From: Pseudomonadota bacterium | Lineage (GTDB): Bacteria; Pseudomonadota; Gammaproteobacteria; Steroidobacterales; Steroidobacteraceae | Direction of reading: 5' to 3' | DNA: 45,087 nt | Assembly: GCA_963205255.1 (NCBI GenBank) | Contig: CAUJIK010000066.1 | Coordinates: 1-45,087, forward strand | In this document: positions 8,720 through 18,420 of the stretch, piece after piece | Layout: each line of letters opens with the position of its first letter | How positions within the stretch are numbered: the first letter of the stretch is position 1 | The notes under the pieces: generated by a model | Database searches by the model: none | What the model was told of the DNA's origin: nothing | The model's input: only the letters and a program-made list of their open reading frames with translations | Program-made: the position numbers and the translations under genes

Positions 8720-9916
8720 GTGAAAGTCCTCCAGATGGCGGATCTGTGTCTCGCGGACCAGCGCGTGCTGATCCGCGAGGATCTGAACGTGCCGGTGCAG
8801 GACGGCGAGGTCACCAGCGACGCGCGCATCCGCGCGGCGCTGCCGACCATCCAGCAGGCGCTGCAGAAAAACGCGCGCGTGATGCTGCTGTCGCACCTGG
8901 GCCGTCCGGAGGAGGGCAAGTACGACCCGGCGCTGTCGCTGGCGCCGGTGGCGGCGCGCCTGTCGTCGCTGCTGGGCCGCAATGTGCCGCTGGTGAAGGA
9001 CTGGCTCGATGGCGTTGCCGTCGAGCCGGGCCAGGTGGTGCTGTGCGAGAACGTGCGCTTCAACAAGGGCGAGAAGAAGGACCAGGAAGAGCTGGCCCGC
9101 AAGATGGCCGCGCTGTGCGATGTGTTCGTGATGGATGCCTTCGGCACCGCGCACCGCGCCGAGGCTTCGACGCATGGCGTGGCGCGTTACGCGCCGGTGG
9201 CCTGCGCCGGTCCGCTGCTGTCCGGTGAGCTCGCGGCGCTGGAACGCGCGCTGGAGAAGCCGCAGCGTCCGCTGGTGGCCATTGTCGCCGGCTCCAAGGT
9301 CAGCACCAAGCTCACCATCCTCGAGGCGCTGCTGGGCAAGGTGGACCAGCTCATCGTCGGTGGCGGCATCGCCAACACCTTCCTCGCGGCCACCGGCGTC
9401 AATGTCGGCAAGAGCCTGTGCGAGACCGAGATGCTCGACACCTGTCGTCGTCTCATGACGCTGGCGCGCGAGCGCGGCGCCGACATCCCGCTGCCCACCG
9501 ATGTGGTGGTGGCCACCGAGTTCGCGGCCACGGCGCATGCCGATGTGCGCGGCATCCACGACGTGCATCCGGATGAGCTCATCCTCGACATCGGCCCGGA
9601 TACGGCCGAGCGTCTGGCCAAAATCATCGCCGGCGCCGGCACCGTGATCTGGAACGGCCCGGTGGGCGTATTCGAGTTCGACCAGTTTGGCGAAGGCACG
9701 CGCGTGATCGCCAATGCCATCGCCAGCAGCAAGGCCTTCTCGCTGGCCGGCGGCGGCGACACGCTGGCCGCCATCGAGAAGTACGGCGTGGAGGAGGGCA
9801 TCTCCTACATTTCCACCGGCGGCGGCGCCTTCCTCGAATTCGTGGAAGGCAAGCGCCTGCCGGCTGTCGCGGCCCTCGAAGACCGCGCTGCCACCACCAC
9901 CACGGACAACAGATGA
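8720..9916 (+). CDS. pgk: phosphoglycerate kinase (GTG start)
   Basis: Transfers the acyl phosphate of 1,3-bisphosphoglycerate to ADP, the first ATP-yielding step of lower glycolysis. Recognisable segments: [14 protein letters not shown] (substrate-binding N-domain), [34 protein letters not shown], and the C-terminal nucleotide loop [15 protein letters not shown] followed by [12 protein letters not shown]. It has 398 residues, typical of proteobacterial enzymes. GTG at 8720 is the start, with the AGG of the gap stop region upstream. Its TGA overlaps the pyk ATG as ATGA, which implies translational coupling. Confidence 0.97.
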   Translation: MKVLQMADLCLADQRVLIREDLNVPVQDGEVTSDARIRAALPTIQQALQKNARVMLLSHLGRPEEGKYDPALSLAPVAARLSSLLGRNVPLVKDWLDGVAVEPGQVVLCENVRFNKGEKKDQEELARKMAALCDVFVMDAFGTAHRAEASTHGVARYAPVACAGPLLSGELAALERALEKPQRPLVAIVAGSKVSTKLTILEALLGKVDQLIVGGGIANTFLAATGVNVGKSLCETEMLDTCRRLMTLARERGADIPLPTDVVVATEFAATAHADVRGIHDVHPDELILDIGPDTAERLAKIIAGAGTVIWNGPVGVFEFDQFGEGTRVIANAIASSKAFSLAGGGDTLAAIEKYGVEEGISYISTGGGAFLEFVEGKRLPAVAALEDRAATTTTDNR

Positions 9917-11361
9917 CAGATGCACAGACCGCGCAGCGGCGCACGAAGATCGTAGCGACGCTGGGGCCTGCCACCGACGATCCGTCGGTGCTGGAGGACA
10001 TGGTGCGGGCGGGCCTCGATGTGGCCCGCATCAACTTCTCGCATGGCGAGAAGGACGAGCAGCGGCGCCGCATCCTCGCCATCCGCGCGGCTGCCAAGTC
10101 GGTCGGACGCAATGTGGGCATCCTCGCGGACCTGTCCGGTCCGAAGATCCGCATCGAGAGCTTTGCCGCGGGGCCCATACACCTTGCCGAGGGGCAACCC
10201 TTCGCGCTCGACGTGGCGCTGGAACCCAATGCCGGCAACGAGCGCGAGGTGGGCTGCGCCTACAAGGATCTGCCCCGCGACGTGAAACCCGGCGACACGC
10301 TGCTGCTGGCCGATGGCCACATCGTGCTCGACGTGGTTTCGGTGCAGGGCACGCGTATGGAATGCGTCACCCGTGCCGGCGGCGCGCTGTCCAACCGCAA
10401 GGGCCTGAACCTGCAGGGTGGCGGCCTCTCGGCGCCGGCGCTGACCGAAAAGGATCTGGACCACATCCGTCTCGCCGCCGAGATGGGCGTCGACTACGTG
10501 GCCGTTTCCTTCGCGCGCGACGCGGCCGACATCCGCCGCGCCCAGGCGGAGCTGCGCAAGTGGCGCGGCACCGCGCATGTGGTGGCGAAGATCGAGCGCC
10601 ATGAAGCCATCGACAACCTGAGCGAGATCCTCAACGCCGCCGACGCCGTGATGGTGGCGCGCGGCGACCTGGGCGTGGAAATGGGCTACGCGGCGCTCAC
10701 CGGCCTGCAGAAGACCATCATCCAGCAGGCGCTGGCCGCCAACCGCGTGGTGATCACCGCCACGCAGATGATGGAATCGATGATCATGAGCCCGGTGCCG
10801 ACCCGCGCCGAAGTCAGCGACGTGGCCAACGCCGTGCTCGACGGCACCGACGCGGTGATGCTCTCGGCCGAGACAGCGGCCGGCAAATATCCGGTGAAGG
10901 CCGTGCAGGCCATGGCCGAGGTGATCGTCGGCGCGGAGAAGTACGAGCTGGGTCAGCCGCTGGCGGTGCGCACGCAGGGCGATTTCTCCAACACCGAGGA
11001 AGCCATCGCCAAGGCGGTGATGTACACCGCCAACCGCATGCGGGTGCGCGCCATCGTGGCGCTGACCGAGTCGGGCCTGACGGCGCTGTGGATGTCGCGC
11101 ATGCGCGCCGACATGCCCATCTATGCCTTCACGCGCCAGGACATCACGCGCGCGCGCGTGATGCTGTATCGCGGCGTTTACCCGGTTCTGTACGATGTCA
11201 CCCACACCACGCCGGCGCAGCTGACGCAGTCGATCTTCGACGAGCTGCTGCAGCGCGGCCTGGTGGATGTGGGTGATCAGATCATCCTGACCAAGGGCGA
11301 TCTGTCAGGCGTGCAGGGCGGCACCAACTCGCTGCAGATCCTGCGGGTGCTGAAACCCTGA
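9913..11361 (+). CDS. pyk: pyruvate kinase
   Basis: Converts phosphoenolpyruvate and ADP to pyruvate and ATP. The N-terminus [13 protein letters not shown] and RINFSHG, the catalytic lysine in [10 protein letters not shown], the metal-binding [10 protein letters not shown] and the signature ATQMMESMI are intact. The C-terminal domain runs to residue 482, as in other bacterial pyruvate kinases. The start overlaps the pgk stop by four bases. Unlike some Xanthomonadales clusters there is no fructose-bisphosphate aldolase immediately downstream: the next gene is on the opposite strand, so the operon ends here. Confidence 0.97.
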   Translation: MTDAQTAQRRTKIVATLGPATDDPSVLEDMVRAGLDVARINFSHGEKDEQRRRILAIRAAAKSVGRNVGILADLSGPKIRIESFAAGPIHLAEGQPFALDVALEPNAGNEREVGCAYKDLPRDVKPGDTLLLADGHIVLDVVSVQGTRMECVTRAGGALSNRKGLNLQGGGLSAPALTEKDLDHIRLAAEMGVDYVAVSFARDAADIRRAQAELRKWRGTAHVVAKIERHEAIDNLSEILNAADAVMVARGDLGVEMGYAALTGLQKTIIQQALAANRVVITATQMMESMIMSPVPTRAEVSDVANAVLDGTDAVMLSAETAAGKYPVKAVQAMAEVIVGAEKYELGQPLAVRTQGDFSNTEEAIAKAVMYTANRMRVRAIVALTESGLTALWMSRMRADMPIYAFTRQDITRARVMLYRGVYPVLYDVTHTTPAQLTQSIFDELLQRGLVDVGDQIILTKGDLSGVQGGTNSLQILRVLKP

Positions 11362-11366
11362 GCGTC

Positions 11367-11384
11367 GAGGGGCGCCAGCCCCTC
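11367..11384. terminator. hairpin between the convergent pyk and peroxiredoxin genes
   Basis: GAGGGGC-GCCA-GCCCCTC is a perfect seven-base-pair stem with a four-base loop, starting five bases after the pyk stop. There is no T-run on either side, so it is not a classic intrinsic terminator. It may aid termination or block 3' exonucleases for both converging transcripts. Confidence 0.45.
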
Positions 11385-11402
11385 AACCCTTGTTCAGTCT
11401 GG

Positions 11403-11969
11403 TCAGCCCTTGTTCGGGGCGGCCTTCAGCGACTCGATGTCCGCCAGCACCACCTTCGAGTGGCCCTCGAGGTCATTGCGGCCGACCACATAGTGCCGGG
11501 CGATCCGGCCGCTGGGGTCGATCAGGAAGGTCTCGCGCGAGGCCATGCCGGATTGCGACAGCACGCCGTAGCGCCGGGTGGTCTCCTGGGCGGAATCAGC
11601 CAGCAGCGGGAAGGGCAGGCCGTGGTTCTCGGCGAACTTCCGGTGCGACTCCACGTCATCCACGCTGATGCCCAGGATCTGCGCCCCGGCACGGCGGTAG
11701 GCGAAGATGTTGTCCCGGAACTCGCAGGCCTGGGTGGTGCAGCCCGGTGTCTCGTCCTTGGGATAAAAATAGACGACTACCCACTTGCCTTGGTAGTCCG
11801 AAAGATTCACCGTCTTGCCGCTCTGGTCGTTCAGGCTGATGGCTGGCGCGGCGTCCCCCACCCGGGGTTTGTCCGCATTGGCCGCCGAGGCGGCGAGCGT
11901 CGCCGCGGCCAGCAGCAGGCCCGCGGCAAGCAGGCGGAGGGTCGGGAATGAGGCGGATCGTGCAAACAT
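11403..11969 (-). CDS. exported peroxiredoxin (AhpC/TSA family, BCP-like)
   Basis: Thiol peroxidase that reduces hydrogen peroxide and organic hydroperoxides. Residues 1-31 form a signal peptide (hydrophobic stretch [17 protein letters not shown], then ANADKP), so the protein acts outside the cytoplasm. The peroxidatic site is PGCTTQAC, with Cys77 and a second Cys82 five residues later, the arrangement of BCP/PrxQ enzymes that use an internal disulfide. The fold continues with FYPKDETPG and [10 protein letters not shown] to residue 188. ATG at 11969 is preferred over 11981 because GGAG lies at the right distance only for the former. It is divergent from the patatin gene. The periplasmic reductant is not identifiable here. 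Confidence 0.9.
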   Translation of the reverse strand: MFARSASFPTLRLLAAGLLLAAATLAASAANADKPRVGDAAPAISLNDQSGKTVNLSDYQGKWVVVYFYPKDETPGCTTQACEFRDNIFAYRRAGAQILGISVDDVESHRKFAENHGLPFPLLADSAQETTRRYGVLSQSGMASRETFLIDPSGRIARHYVVGRNDLEGHSKVVLADIESLKAAPNKG

Positions 11970-12005
11970 GGCGTTCTCCATGTGAAGTCGACAGATGATA
12001 GGACC

Positions 12006-13148
12006 ATGAGTGCGCAGCCGCCATCCCCGCGAGCCGTTCCCGCCCTGGTGCTCACCGGCGGGGGCGCGCGTTCGGCCTACCAGGTGGGGGTGATCAAGGC
12101 GATCGCGGACCTGCTGCCGGATCAGCGAAACCCCTTCCGCGTGATTCTGGGAACTTCGGCCGGCGCGGTGGCGGCCAGCGTCCTGGCCGCGCGCGCCAAC
12201 CACTGGCATGGCGCGGCGCGCGACATCGAGCGCGTCTGGGCCAATTTCCACGTCGGTCAGGTGTACCACGTGGGGCGGCGCCACATGCTGCGCAGCGGCC
12301 TGCGCTGGATCCTGTCGCTGCTCTCCGCCGGTTCGCTGCGGGCGCCGCGCTCGCTGTTCGATAATGCGCCGCTGCGCGAGCTGCTCTCCCGCCGCGTGCC
12401 CTGGCAGGGGGTGGAGCGCAACATAGCCAGCGGCCACCTGGACGCGCTGGCGCTGTGCTGCACCGGCTATGGCACGGCGCGGTCGGTGGCGTTCTTCCAG
12501 GGGCGCCAGGACCTGAGCGAATGGAGCCGCGGCAATCACGTAGGACGGCGGACCGCGCTCGATCTTTCCTACCTGATGGCGAGCATGGCGGTGCCGCTGA
12601 TCTTCCCGCCCGAGAGCATCGGCGAGGACTACTACGGCGACGGCGCCATGCGCCAGCTGGCGCCGCTGTCGCCGGCGCTGCATCTGGGCGCCACCCGCCT
12701 GCTGGTCATCGGCATGCGGTCCCCGAGCGGCGGCGGTGTTTCGCAGCGGCGCTCGGCGCCGCATGCCGAACCCACCCCGGGCCAGCTGTTCGGCTACGCG
12801 CTCGACAACCTGTTCTCTGACCAGATCTTCAACGATCTCGAGCAGATCGACCGCGTGAACCAGATCGTGCGCGTGGCGCCGCACGCCATGCCGGGGGCGC
12901 GCATCGTGGACCGCGTCATGCTCATTACCCCCACCCAGGACCCGAAGGTGATCGCGGCGCGCCACATGGACTGTCTGCCCTCCAGCCTGCGCGCCCTGCT
13001 GCGCATCATGGGCGCCGGGGGCTCGGCGGGCGCGCAGCTGGCGAGCTACCTGATGTTCGAGGGCGCCTACACTCGTGAGATGATCGATCTGGGCTACCGT
13101 GATGCCATGGCGCAGGGCGATGAACTGCGCGAACTTCTGGATGTCTGA
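12006..13148 (+). CDS. patatin-like phospholipase
   Basis: Lipid acyl hydrolase with a Ser-Asp dyad. [11 protein letters not shown] (18-28) is the oxyanion-hole loop, GTSAG (49-53) holds the nucleophile Ser51, and [13 protein letters not shown] (about residue 210) provides the DGA/G aspartate. It has 380 residues from the ATG at 12006. A longer frame from 11982 would add eight residues and lacks a ribosome site. There is no signal peptide, so it is probably cytoplasmic or membrane-peripheral. Ten bases separate it from the anchor-protein gene, so the three genes to 14499 are likely one transcript. The substrate cannot be told from sequence. Confidence 0.88.
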   Translation: MSAQPPSPRAVPALVLTGGGARSAYQVGVIKAIADLLPDQRNPFRVILGTSAGAVAASVLAARANHWHGAARDIERVWANFHVGQVYHVGRRHMLRSGLRWILSLLSAGSLRAPRSLFDNAPLRELLSRRVPWQGVERNIASGHLDALALCCTGYGTARSVAFFQGRQDLSEWSRGNHVGRRTALDLSYLMASMAVPLIFPPESIGEDYYGDGAMRQLAPLSPALHLGATRLLVIGMRSPSGGGVSQRRSAPHAEPTPGQLFGYALDNLFSDQIFNDLEQIDRVNQIVRVAPHAMPGARIVDRVMLITPTQDPKVIAARHMDCLPSSLRALLRIMGAGGSAGAQLASYLMFEGAYTREMIDLGYRDAMAQGDELRELLDV

Positions 13149-13158
13149 AAGAGCAACC

Positions 13159-13800
13159 ATGCAGCAACCTATCTCGCCTTACGAAGCCTCGCCCCCCAGC
13201 TCGCAGCGCCTGTGGAAGAGCATCGCGCTCGCCATCGCCGCCGCGGCCCTCATCCTGGTGCTGTTCGTGCTGCCCGCCGAGTACGGCATCGATCCCACGG
13301 GAGCCGGCCGGGCCATGGGGCTCACGGCCATCAACGGCCCGACGCGCACGCTGCAGGTGAAGGACGTGATCGGCGGCAACGAGCAATACCGCGAGGTGGC
13401 GCTGCCGGATCCGGGGCAGCCCACGCCGCTGCCCAATCCGGCCGTGTCGCAGGTCAAGGCGCAGGCGCCGCAGACGCGCACCGTGGTGGTGAACCTCGGC
13501 CCCTTCCAGGAGACCGAGGTCAAGACGGTGCTGGACGAGGCGCAGGTCATCCTTTACTCGTGGAAGGCCGAAGGCGGCGATGTGTACGTCGATTTCCACG
13601 GCCATGAACCCGGTTCCGGCACCGATTTCGTGCGCTACGAGGAACAACAGGAGACCACCTCGGGCAATGGCTCACTGGTGGCGCCCTTCGCCGGCGAGCA
13701 TGGCTGGTTCTGGCTCAATCTGGCGGATGCGCCGGTGACCATCACGTTGGAAATCAGCGGTTATTACAAAGACATCATCGACTACGGCATCATCCGGTAG
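13159..13800 (+). CDS. single-pass membrane anchor protein upstream of a HupE-like gene
   Basis: A 213-residue protein with one membrane span at about residues 17-37 (SIALAIAAAALILVLFVLP), a short cytoplasmic head and a periplasmic domain of about 175 residues. The domain is rich in beta-type sequence, with WKAEGGDVYVDFHGHEP, FAGEHGWFWLNL and a final IISGYY-like strand. It matches proteins usually labelled transmembrane anchor protein that sit beside HupE/UreJ-family genes; their function is not established. His residues in DFHGHEP and EHGWFW could bind metal, which is speculation. ATG at 13159 follows GAAAGAG. ATG at 13141 is a possible alternative that would overlap the patatin stop. It is three bases from the next gene. 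Confidence 0.75.
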   Translation: MQQPISPYEASPPSSQRLWKSIALAIAAAALILVLFVLPAEYGIDPTGAGRAMGLTAINGPTRTLQVKDVIGGNEQYREVALPDPGQPTPLPNPAVSQVKAQAPQTRTVVVNLGPFQETEVKTVLDEAQVILYSWKAEGGDVYVDFHGHEPGSGTDFVRYEEQQETTSGNGSLVAPFAGEHGWFWLNLADAPVTITLEISGYYKDIIDYGIIR

Positions 13801-13803
13801 GCG

Positions 13804-14499
13804 ATGATGCAGACGCGCAAGCTCATCATTCTCGCCGGCGCATTGCTGCTGCCGGCCCTGTTCACGGTTGCCAGCGCGCTCGGCGTGGCCGGCGGCGATG
13901 CCGCCTTCCTCGAATCCGTGCACGGCGTGCAGTTCTTTGCGCTGGCCTACCTCGGCGCCAAGCACATGGTCACCGGCTACGACCATCTGCTGTTCCTGGC
14001 CGGCGTGATGTTCTTCCTCTACCGTCTCAAGGACGTCGCGCTCTACGCCACGCTGTTCGCCGTCGGCCACAGCGTCACGCTGCTGCTGGGCGTGCTGGCG
14101 GGCATCAAGGCCAATGCCTTCCTCGTCGATGCCGTCATCGGCCTGTCGGTGGTCTACAAGGCGCTGGAGAATCTGGGCGCCTTGCGCAAATGGGGCATCC
14201 GCATCGACACGCGCGCGGCCGTGCTCGCCTTCGGCCTGGTGCATGGTTTCGGTCTCTCGACCAAGCTGCAGGATCTGGCCCTGTCGCGCGAAGGTCTGGT
14301 GGGCAACATCCTGTCCTTCAATATCGGCGTGGAGCTGGGCCAGATCGTGGCGCTCACCTTCATCCTGCTGGCGCTGCAATTGTGGCGGCGCGGCGGCTCC
14401 TTCCTGCGCGATGCCTGGGCGGCGAACGTGGTCATCATGGCCGCGGGCCTCGCGCTGTTCGGCTACCAGCTCACCGGCTATTTCGTGAACCGGGTCTAG
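13804..14499 (+). CDS. HupE/UreJ-family membrane protein (putative metal permease)
   Basis: Polytopic protein of 231 residues with a cleavable-looking N-terminus and about seven hydrophobic segments. Conserved polar residues inside the spans match the HupE/UreJ_2 group: His54, TGYDHLLF (His61), VGHS (His89), LVHGFG (His147) and FNIGVELGQ (Asn173, Glu177). Relatives such as HupE and UreJ are linked to nickel or cobalt supply. No hydrogenase, urease or cobalamin gene is in this window, so the metal is unknown. It follows the anchor protein by three bases and converges on mgtE with twelve bases between. Confidence 0.85.
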   Translation: MMQTRKLIILAGALLLPALFTVASALGVAGGDAAFLESVHGVQFFALAYLGAKHMVTGYDHLLFLAGVMFFLYRLKDVALYATLFAVGHSVTLLLGVLAGIKANAFLVDAVIGLSVVYKALENLGALRKWGIRIDTRAAVLAFGLVHGFGLSTKLQDLALSREGLVGNILSFNIGVELGQIVALTFILLALQLWRRGGSFLRDAWAANVVIMAAGLALFGYQLTGYFVNRV

Positions 14500-14511
14500 G
14501 GCGGGGCGGCG

Positions 14512-15870
14512 TCAGAGCAGGAACAGCGTCCCCAGGCCCAGCAGCGCGACGAAGCCGATCACGTCGGTGAAGGTGGTCAGCACCACGCCAGCCGACAGCG
14601 CCGGATCCACGCGCATGCGCCGCAGCGTGAGTGGCACCAGCACGCCGACGACGGCCGCCGCCGTCTGGTTGATCACCATCGCGGCGGCCACGATCAGCGC
14701 GATCTGCCAGGTGCCCAGCCAGTAGACGGTGACGGCGCCCACTATGGCCGCTATCGCGGCGCCGGTGAGCGCGCTGACGCCGATCTCGCGCATCAGCAGC
14801 CAGCGCGTGTCATGCCATTCCACCTGGCCCAGCGCGATGCCGCGGATGATCAGCGTCACCGTCTGCGTGCCGGAGATGCCGCCCATGCTCGCCACGATGG
14901 GCATCAGCGCGGCCAGCGCCGCGACCTTCTCGATGGTGCCTTCGAAGCGCTGCACCACCAGGCCCGCCACGAAGGCGGTGACCAGGTTGATGCCCAGCCA
15001 GAACAGCCGCCGCCGCGAGGCCGGCAGCACGCTTGCGAACACGTCTTCCTCGTCGCGCAGGCCGGCGCCGGCCATGACTTCGTGCGCCGCCTCTTCGGTG
15101 ATCACGTCCACCACGTCGTCGATGGTGATGCGGCCGAGCAGGCGGCCCTCGTCATCGACCACGGCGGCCGACACCAGGTCGCGGTCGCGGAACAGCTGCG
15201 AGACTTCGCGCGCCGGCAGGTCGGGCGCGATGCGCGGCGCCTCGGCGTCCAGACAGCTGCCGACCAGCTTGTCCAGGTCGTCGGTGAGCAGGCGCGACAG
15301 GGTCACCGTGCCCATGAAGCGGTCGGCGCGATCCACCACGAACAGCCGGTCGGTGCGTTCGGGCAGCTCGCCGCGCATGCGCAGATAGCGCTGCACCACC
15401 TCCAGCGACACGTCGGCGCGCACGCTCACCGTGTCGGTGTTCATCAGGCCGCCGGCGGTGTCGTCGGGCCACACCAGCAGCCGCGACAGGCGTTCGCGAT
15501 CCTGCTGGTCCATGTTGTGCAGCAGCTGCTGCGTGACTTTCTCGGGCAGATCGGCGATCAGGTCCGCAAGATCATCCACCTCGAGGCTCTCGGCCGCGGC
15601 CGTGAGCTCCTCGGCGTCCATCTCGCGGATCAGCTGGCTGCGGACCTCGTCCGAAAGCTCCAGCAGCACATCGCCGTCCTGCTTCGGGTCGGTGAGCTCC
15701 CAGACGATCTCGCGGCGGTTCTGCGGCAGGGATTCCAGCAGCTGCGCGATCTCGGCCGGATGCAGCTTGTTGACCAGGCGCTGCGCCGAACGCACCGCGC
15801 CTTCGTCGATCGCTTCGCGCAGCGCGGCCAGGCGCCAGGATTTCTCCGGATTGCGATCGATGTCGCTCAC
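14512..15870 (-). CDS. mgtE: magnesium transporter MgtE
   Basis: Magnesium-gated channel of the inner membrane. Domain order is typical: N-terminal helical superhelix (HPAEIAQLLESLPQNRRE), two CBS domains (about residues 130-250, including LLGRITIDDVVDVI), a connecting helix and five membrane spans from about 285, with the pore motif MGGISGTQTVTLIIRG. It has 452 residues, the usual length. GTG at 15870 is the start, five bases after the ETF-QO stop, so it depends on upstream transcription. I saw no leader or M-box-like element because there is no room for one. Regulation is presumably through the CBS domains of the protein. Confidence 0.95.
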   Translation of the reverse strand: MSDIDRNPEKSWRLAALREAIDEGAVRSAQRLVNKLHPAEIAQLLESLPQNRREIVWELTDPKQDGDVLLELSDEVRSQLIREMDAEELTAAAESLEVDDLADLIADLPEKVTQQLLHNMDQQDRERLSRLLVWPDDTAGGLMNTDTVSVRADVSLEVVQRYLRMRGELPERTDRLFVVDRADRFMGTVTLSRLLTDDLDKLVGSCLDAEAPRIAPDLPAREVSQLFRDRDLVSAAVVDDEGRLLGRITIDDVVDVITEEAAHEVMAGAGLRDEEDVFASVLPASRRRLFWLGINLVTAFVAGLVVQRFEGTIEKVAALAALMPIVASMGGISGTQTVTLIIRGIALGQVEWHDTRWLLMREIGVSALTGAAIAAIVGAVTVYWLGTWQIALIVAAAMVINQTAAAVVGVLVPLTLRRMRVDPALSAGVVLTTFTDVIGFVALLGLGTLFLL

Positions 15871-15875
15871 CGCGG

Positions 15876-17474
15876 CTACATCCCCGCGTAGTTGGGGCCA
15901 CTGCCACCCTCAGGCGTGGTCCAGGTGATGATGCCGTAAGGGTCCTTGATGTCGCAGGCCTTGCAGTGCACGCAGTTGGCCGCGTTGACCTGCAGGCGCC
16001 GGCCGCCGGCGCCATCGTCCACCATTTCGTAGACCGAGGCCGGACAGAAGCGCGTGCACGGGTTGCCGTATTCCTGCGCGCAGCGCGTGGCGCACAGCTG
16101 GGTGTCGGCCACCTTCAGGTGTGCCGGTTGCGCTTCGCTGTGGCTGGTCTGCGCAAGAAACACCGCGGCCAGCCGGTCGCGCGGCGGCAGCTCGCGGGCC
16201 GCCCAGCCACGCTCGGGCGTTGCACCCTCATCCAGACGCGCGAGCGCCATGTTGTCGTGGTTCGCGAGCGTCCAGGGCGAGTGGCCCGCGGTGAGTGTTT
16301 CCCACACGCCATTGACGAGGCCGGCGAACAGGCCTTTGCGGAATCCCGGCTTGATGTTGCGCACGCGGCGCAGCTCGCGCCCGCCTTCCGAAGCGCGCCA
16401 GCGCGCGTCGAAGCCCGTGGTTGCGCCGGTCCCGACCAGATGTTCGGCGGCCAGCATGCCGCAGCGGATGGCCTGGTGGATGCCCTTGATCTTCGGGAAG
16501 TTCAGCGTGCCGCCGGCATCGCCCACCAGCAGCGCGCCGGGCATGTCCAGCCGCGGGCAGGATTGCCAGCCGCCGGCCGCGATGGTGCGCGCGCCATAGG
16601 CCAGCACTTCGCCGCCCGCGAGCAACGCGCGCATCAGCGGATGATGCTTGAATTGCTGGAAGGCCTCGAACGGAGCCAGCCGCGGGTCCTGGTAGTCCAG
16701 GCCCACCACATAGCCCACATAGGCTTGATCGTTTTCGAGGTGATAGACGAAGCTGCCGCCGTATTCGCGCGCGGCCAGCGGCCAGCCCACCGAGTGCTGG
16801 ATCAGCCCGGGCTCGCCGCGCCCGGGCGCCAGCTGCCAGTGCTCCTTGAAGCCCAGCGCGAAGGTCTGCGGCGAACGGCCTTCATCGAGCGCATAGCGCG
16901 CGATGAGCTGCTTGGCGAGGCTTCCACGACAGCCTTCGGCGATGATCGTGGTGCGGGCGCGGATCAGCGGACCTGCCGTGAATTCCGGGCCCGGATTGCC
17001 GTCGGCATCCAGACCCATGTCGCCCACCTGCACGCCGGCCACCGCGCCCTGCGCATCGAACAGCGGCGCCGCGGCGGCGAAACCCGCCAGCACGTCGACG
17101 CCCAGCGCCTCGGCGGCCTGCGCCAGCTGTGGCGCGAGCTGCCCCAGGGAGATGATGAAATTGCCGGTGTTGTGCTGCTGCGGCGGCACCGGCAGCCGCA
17201 GCGAGCCGGTCCTGGTGAGCAGGCGCAATTCGTCGCGCTTCGCGGGCACGCAGATGGCCGGCATGTTCTCGCGCCACGAAGGCAGCAATGCATCCAGAGG
17301 GCCGGGCTCCATCACCGCGCCCGACAGGGTGTGGCTGCCGACTTCGGCGGCTTTTTCCAGCACACAGATCGAGCGCTGCGGGTCCAGCTGCTTGAGCCGG
17401 ATGGCCGCGGCGAGACCCGCCGGTCCTGCGCCGACGATTACCACGTCATATTCCATTGCGTCGCGTTCGATCAT
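15876..17474 (-). CDS. etfD: electron-transfer flavoprotein:ubiquinone oxidoreductase
   Basis: Passes electrons from reduced ETF (from acyl-CoA and related dehydrogenases) to ubiquinone at the inner membrane. FAD-binding VIVGAGPAGLAAAIRLK lies near the N-terminus. Middle segments include LVGDAGGTLNFPKIKGIHQA. The C-terminus holds the 4Fe-4S cluster: Cys in NPCTRFCPASVYE, then NCVHCKACDIKDPYGIITW. At 532 residues it is near the family length of about 550. ATG at 17474 is used; an internal ATG six codons later is an alternative. The ETF subunits are not in this window. mgtE follows by five bases. Confidence 0.94.
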   Translation of the reverse strand: MIERDAMEYDVVIVGAGPAGLAAAIRLKQLDPQRSICVLEKAAEVGSHTLSGAVMEPGPLDALLPSWRENMPAICVPAKRDELRLLTRTGSLRLPVPPQQHNTGNFIISLGQLAPQLAQAAEALGVDVLAGFAAAAPLFDAQGAVAGVQVGDMGLDADGNPGPEFTAGPLIRARTTIIAEGCRGSLAKQLIARYALDEGRSPQTFALGFKEHWQLAPGRGEPGLIQHSVGWPLAAREYGGSFVYHLENDQAYVGYVVGLDYQDPRLAPFEAFQQFKHHPLMRALLAGGEVLAYGARTIAAGGWQSCPRLDMPGALLVGDAGGTLNFPKIKGIHQAIRCGMLAAEHLVGTGATTGFDARWRASEGGRELRRVRNIKPGFRKGLFAGLVNGVWETLTAGHSPWTLANHDNMALARLDEGATPERGWAARELPPRDRLAAVFLAQTSHSEAQPAHLKVADTQLCATRCAQEYGNPCTRFCPASVYEMVDDGAGGRRLQVNAANCVHCKACDIKDPYGIITWTTPEGGSGPNYAGM

Positions 17475-17515
17475 GCGCGCAGTCTATTGAGCGACTGTGA
17501 AGATATCCATTCAGT

Positions 17516-18286
17516 TCAGTCTTCAGGCGCGAGATCCGGGTCGGGAACATGCGCGAGGATGGCGGCCCGGGCGGCGCGCCGCACCGTGCTCACGGCGGAT
17601 TCCTGCGTGGAGGTCGGCGCGGGAATAGTCTCCAGCACCTCCACCTCGATGGGCGAGGGTTGCGCCAGCATGGTTCCCGGCGGCAGCGCCGCGCGCGTGC
17701 CGCGTATGGCAACGGGAACCACGGGAAAGCCCGAGCGTGCCGCGACCAGAAAGGCGCCGGTGCGGAATGCCATCAGCCCGGGCGCATGGCGGAAAGTGCC
17801 TTCCGGAAAAAAGGCCAGCGCGCCGCCCTGGCGCGCGCGCTTGAGCAGCTTGCGCGTGTCGCGCGCGCCCTTGTGCCCCTGGCCGCGTTCCACGTAGTGC
17901 GCGCCGATCCGCCGCAGCAGCAGGTTCGCCAGCGGTACGCGGCTCATTTCGCGCTTGATCACGAAACCGAAGCGCGGCGGCAGCGCGGCATACAGCGCCA
18001 CGCCGTCGAGATAGCTGGCGTGGTTAGCGACCACCACGCACGGCGTTTCCGGCAGACGCTCCGGGTTCAGCACCGTGAGCCGCATGCCGGCCAGCCGCAG
18101 GAAGATGCGCGCGGCGCAGCGCACCATCGCGCGCCGCGCCGGCAGGCCGGGCACGGGCAGGATGAGCACCAGCGCCAGCAGCGACAGCACCGAGAACAGG
18201 ATGCCGGCATAGAGCGCATAGGGGAGACGAAGCAGGCCGGGAAGCGCCTGCCGCGGCGGCGGGGAACTCACGGGGATGTACGACAC
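17516..18286 (-). CDS. plsC: 1-acyl-sn-glycerol-3-phosphate acyltransferase
   Basis: Acylates lysophosphatidic acid to phosphatidic acid in the inner membrane. It has an N-terminal hydrophobic segment (LYAGILFSVLSLLALVLI), acyltransferase block I NHASYLDG (His-x4-Asp) and block III FFPEGTFR, then VPVAIRGTRAALPPG. Only non-ATG starts are available. GTG at 18286 gives 256 residues; GTG at 18271 gives 251; a TTG at 18346 would extend it into the xerD upstream region. None has a convincing ribosome site, so the exact start is open. It is divergent from xerD. The specific acyl-acceptor is inferred from family only. Confidence 0.85.
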   Translation of the reverse strand: MSYIPVSSPPPRQALPGLLRLPYALYAGILFSVLSLLALVLILPVPGLPARRAMVRCAARIFLRLAGMRLTVLNPERLPETPCVVVANHASYLDGVALYAALPPRFGFVIKREMSRVPLANLLLRRIGAHYVERGQGHKGARDTRKLLKRARQGGALAFFPEGTFRHAPGLMAFRTGAFLVAARSGFPVVPVAIRGTRAALPPGTMLAQPSPIEVEVLETIPAPTSTQESAVSTVRRAARAAILAHVPDPDLAPED

Positions 18287-18420
18287 TGAAAGATTGTGTG
18301 AACCGGTTCTCTTTATGTTAACGCTGCGCCTGGGCTGTGATAGCAATCACGCAGCCGCGCCGTGGCGCTGACGATACTGCGTCTGAAGTGAATTCCCCAA
18401 CTCCTACCCGGAAGCGTTCA

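Noticed and set aside
15871-15875. Magnesium riboswitch before mgtE
   Set aside because: Only five bases separate mgtE from the upstream stop.
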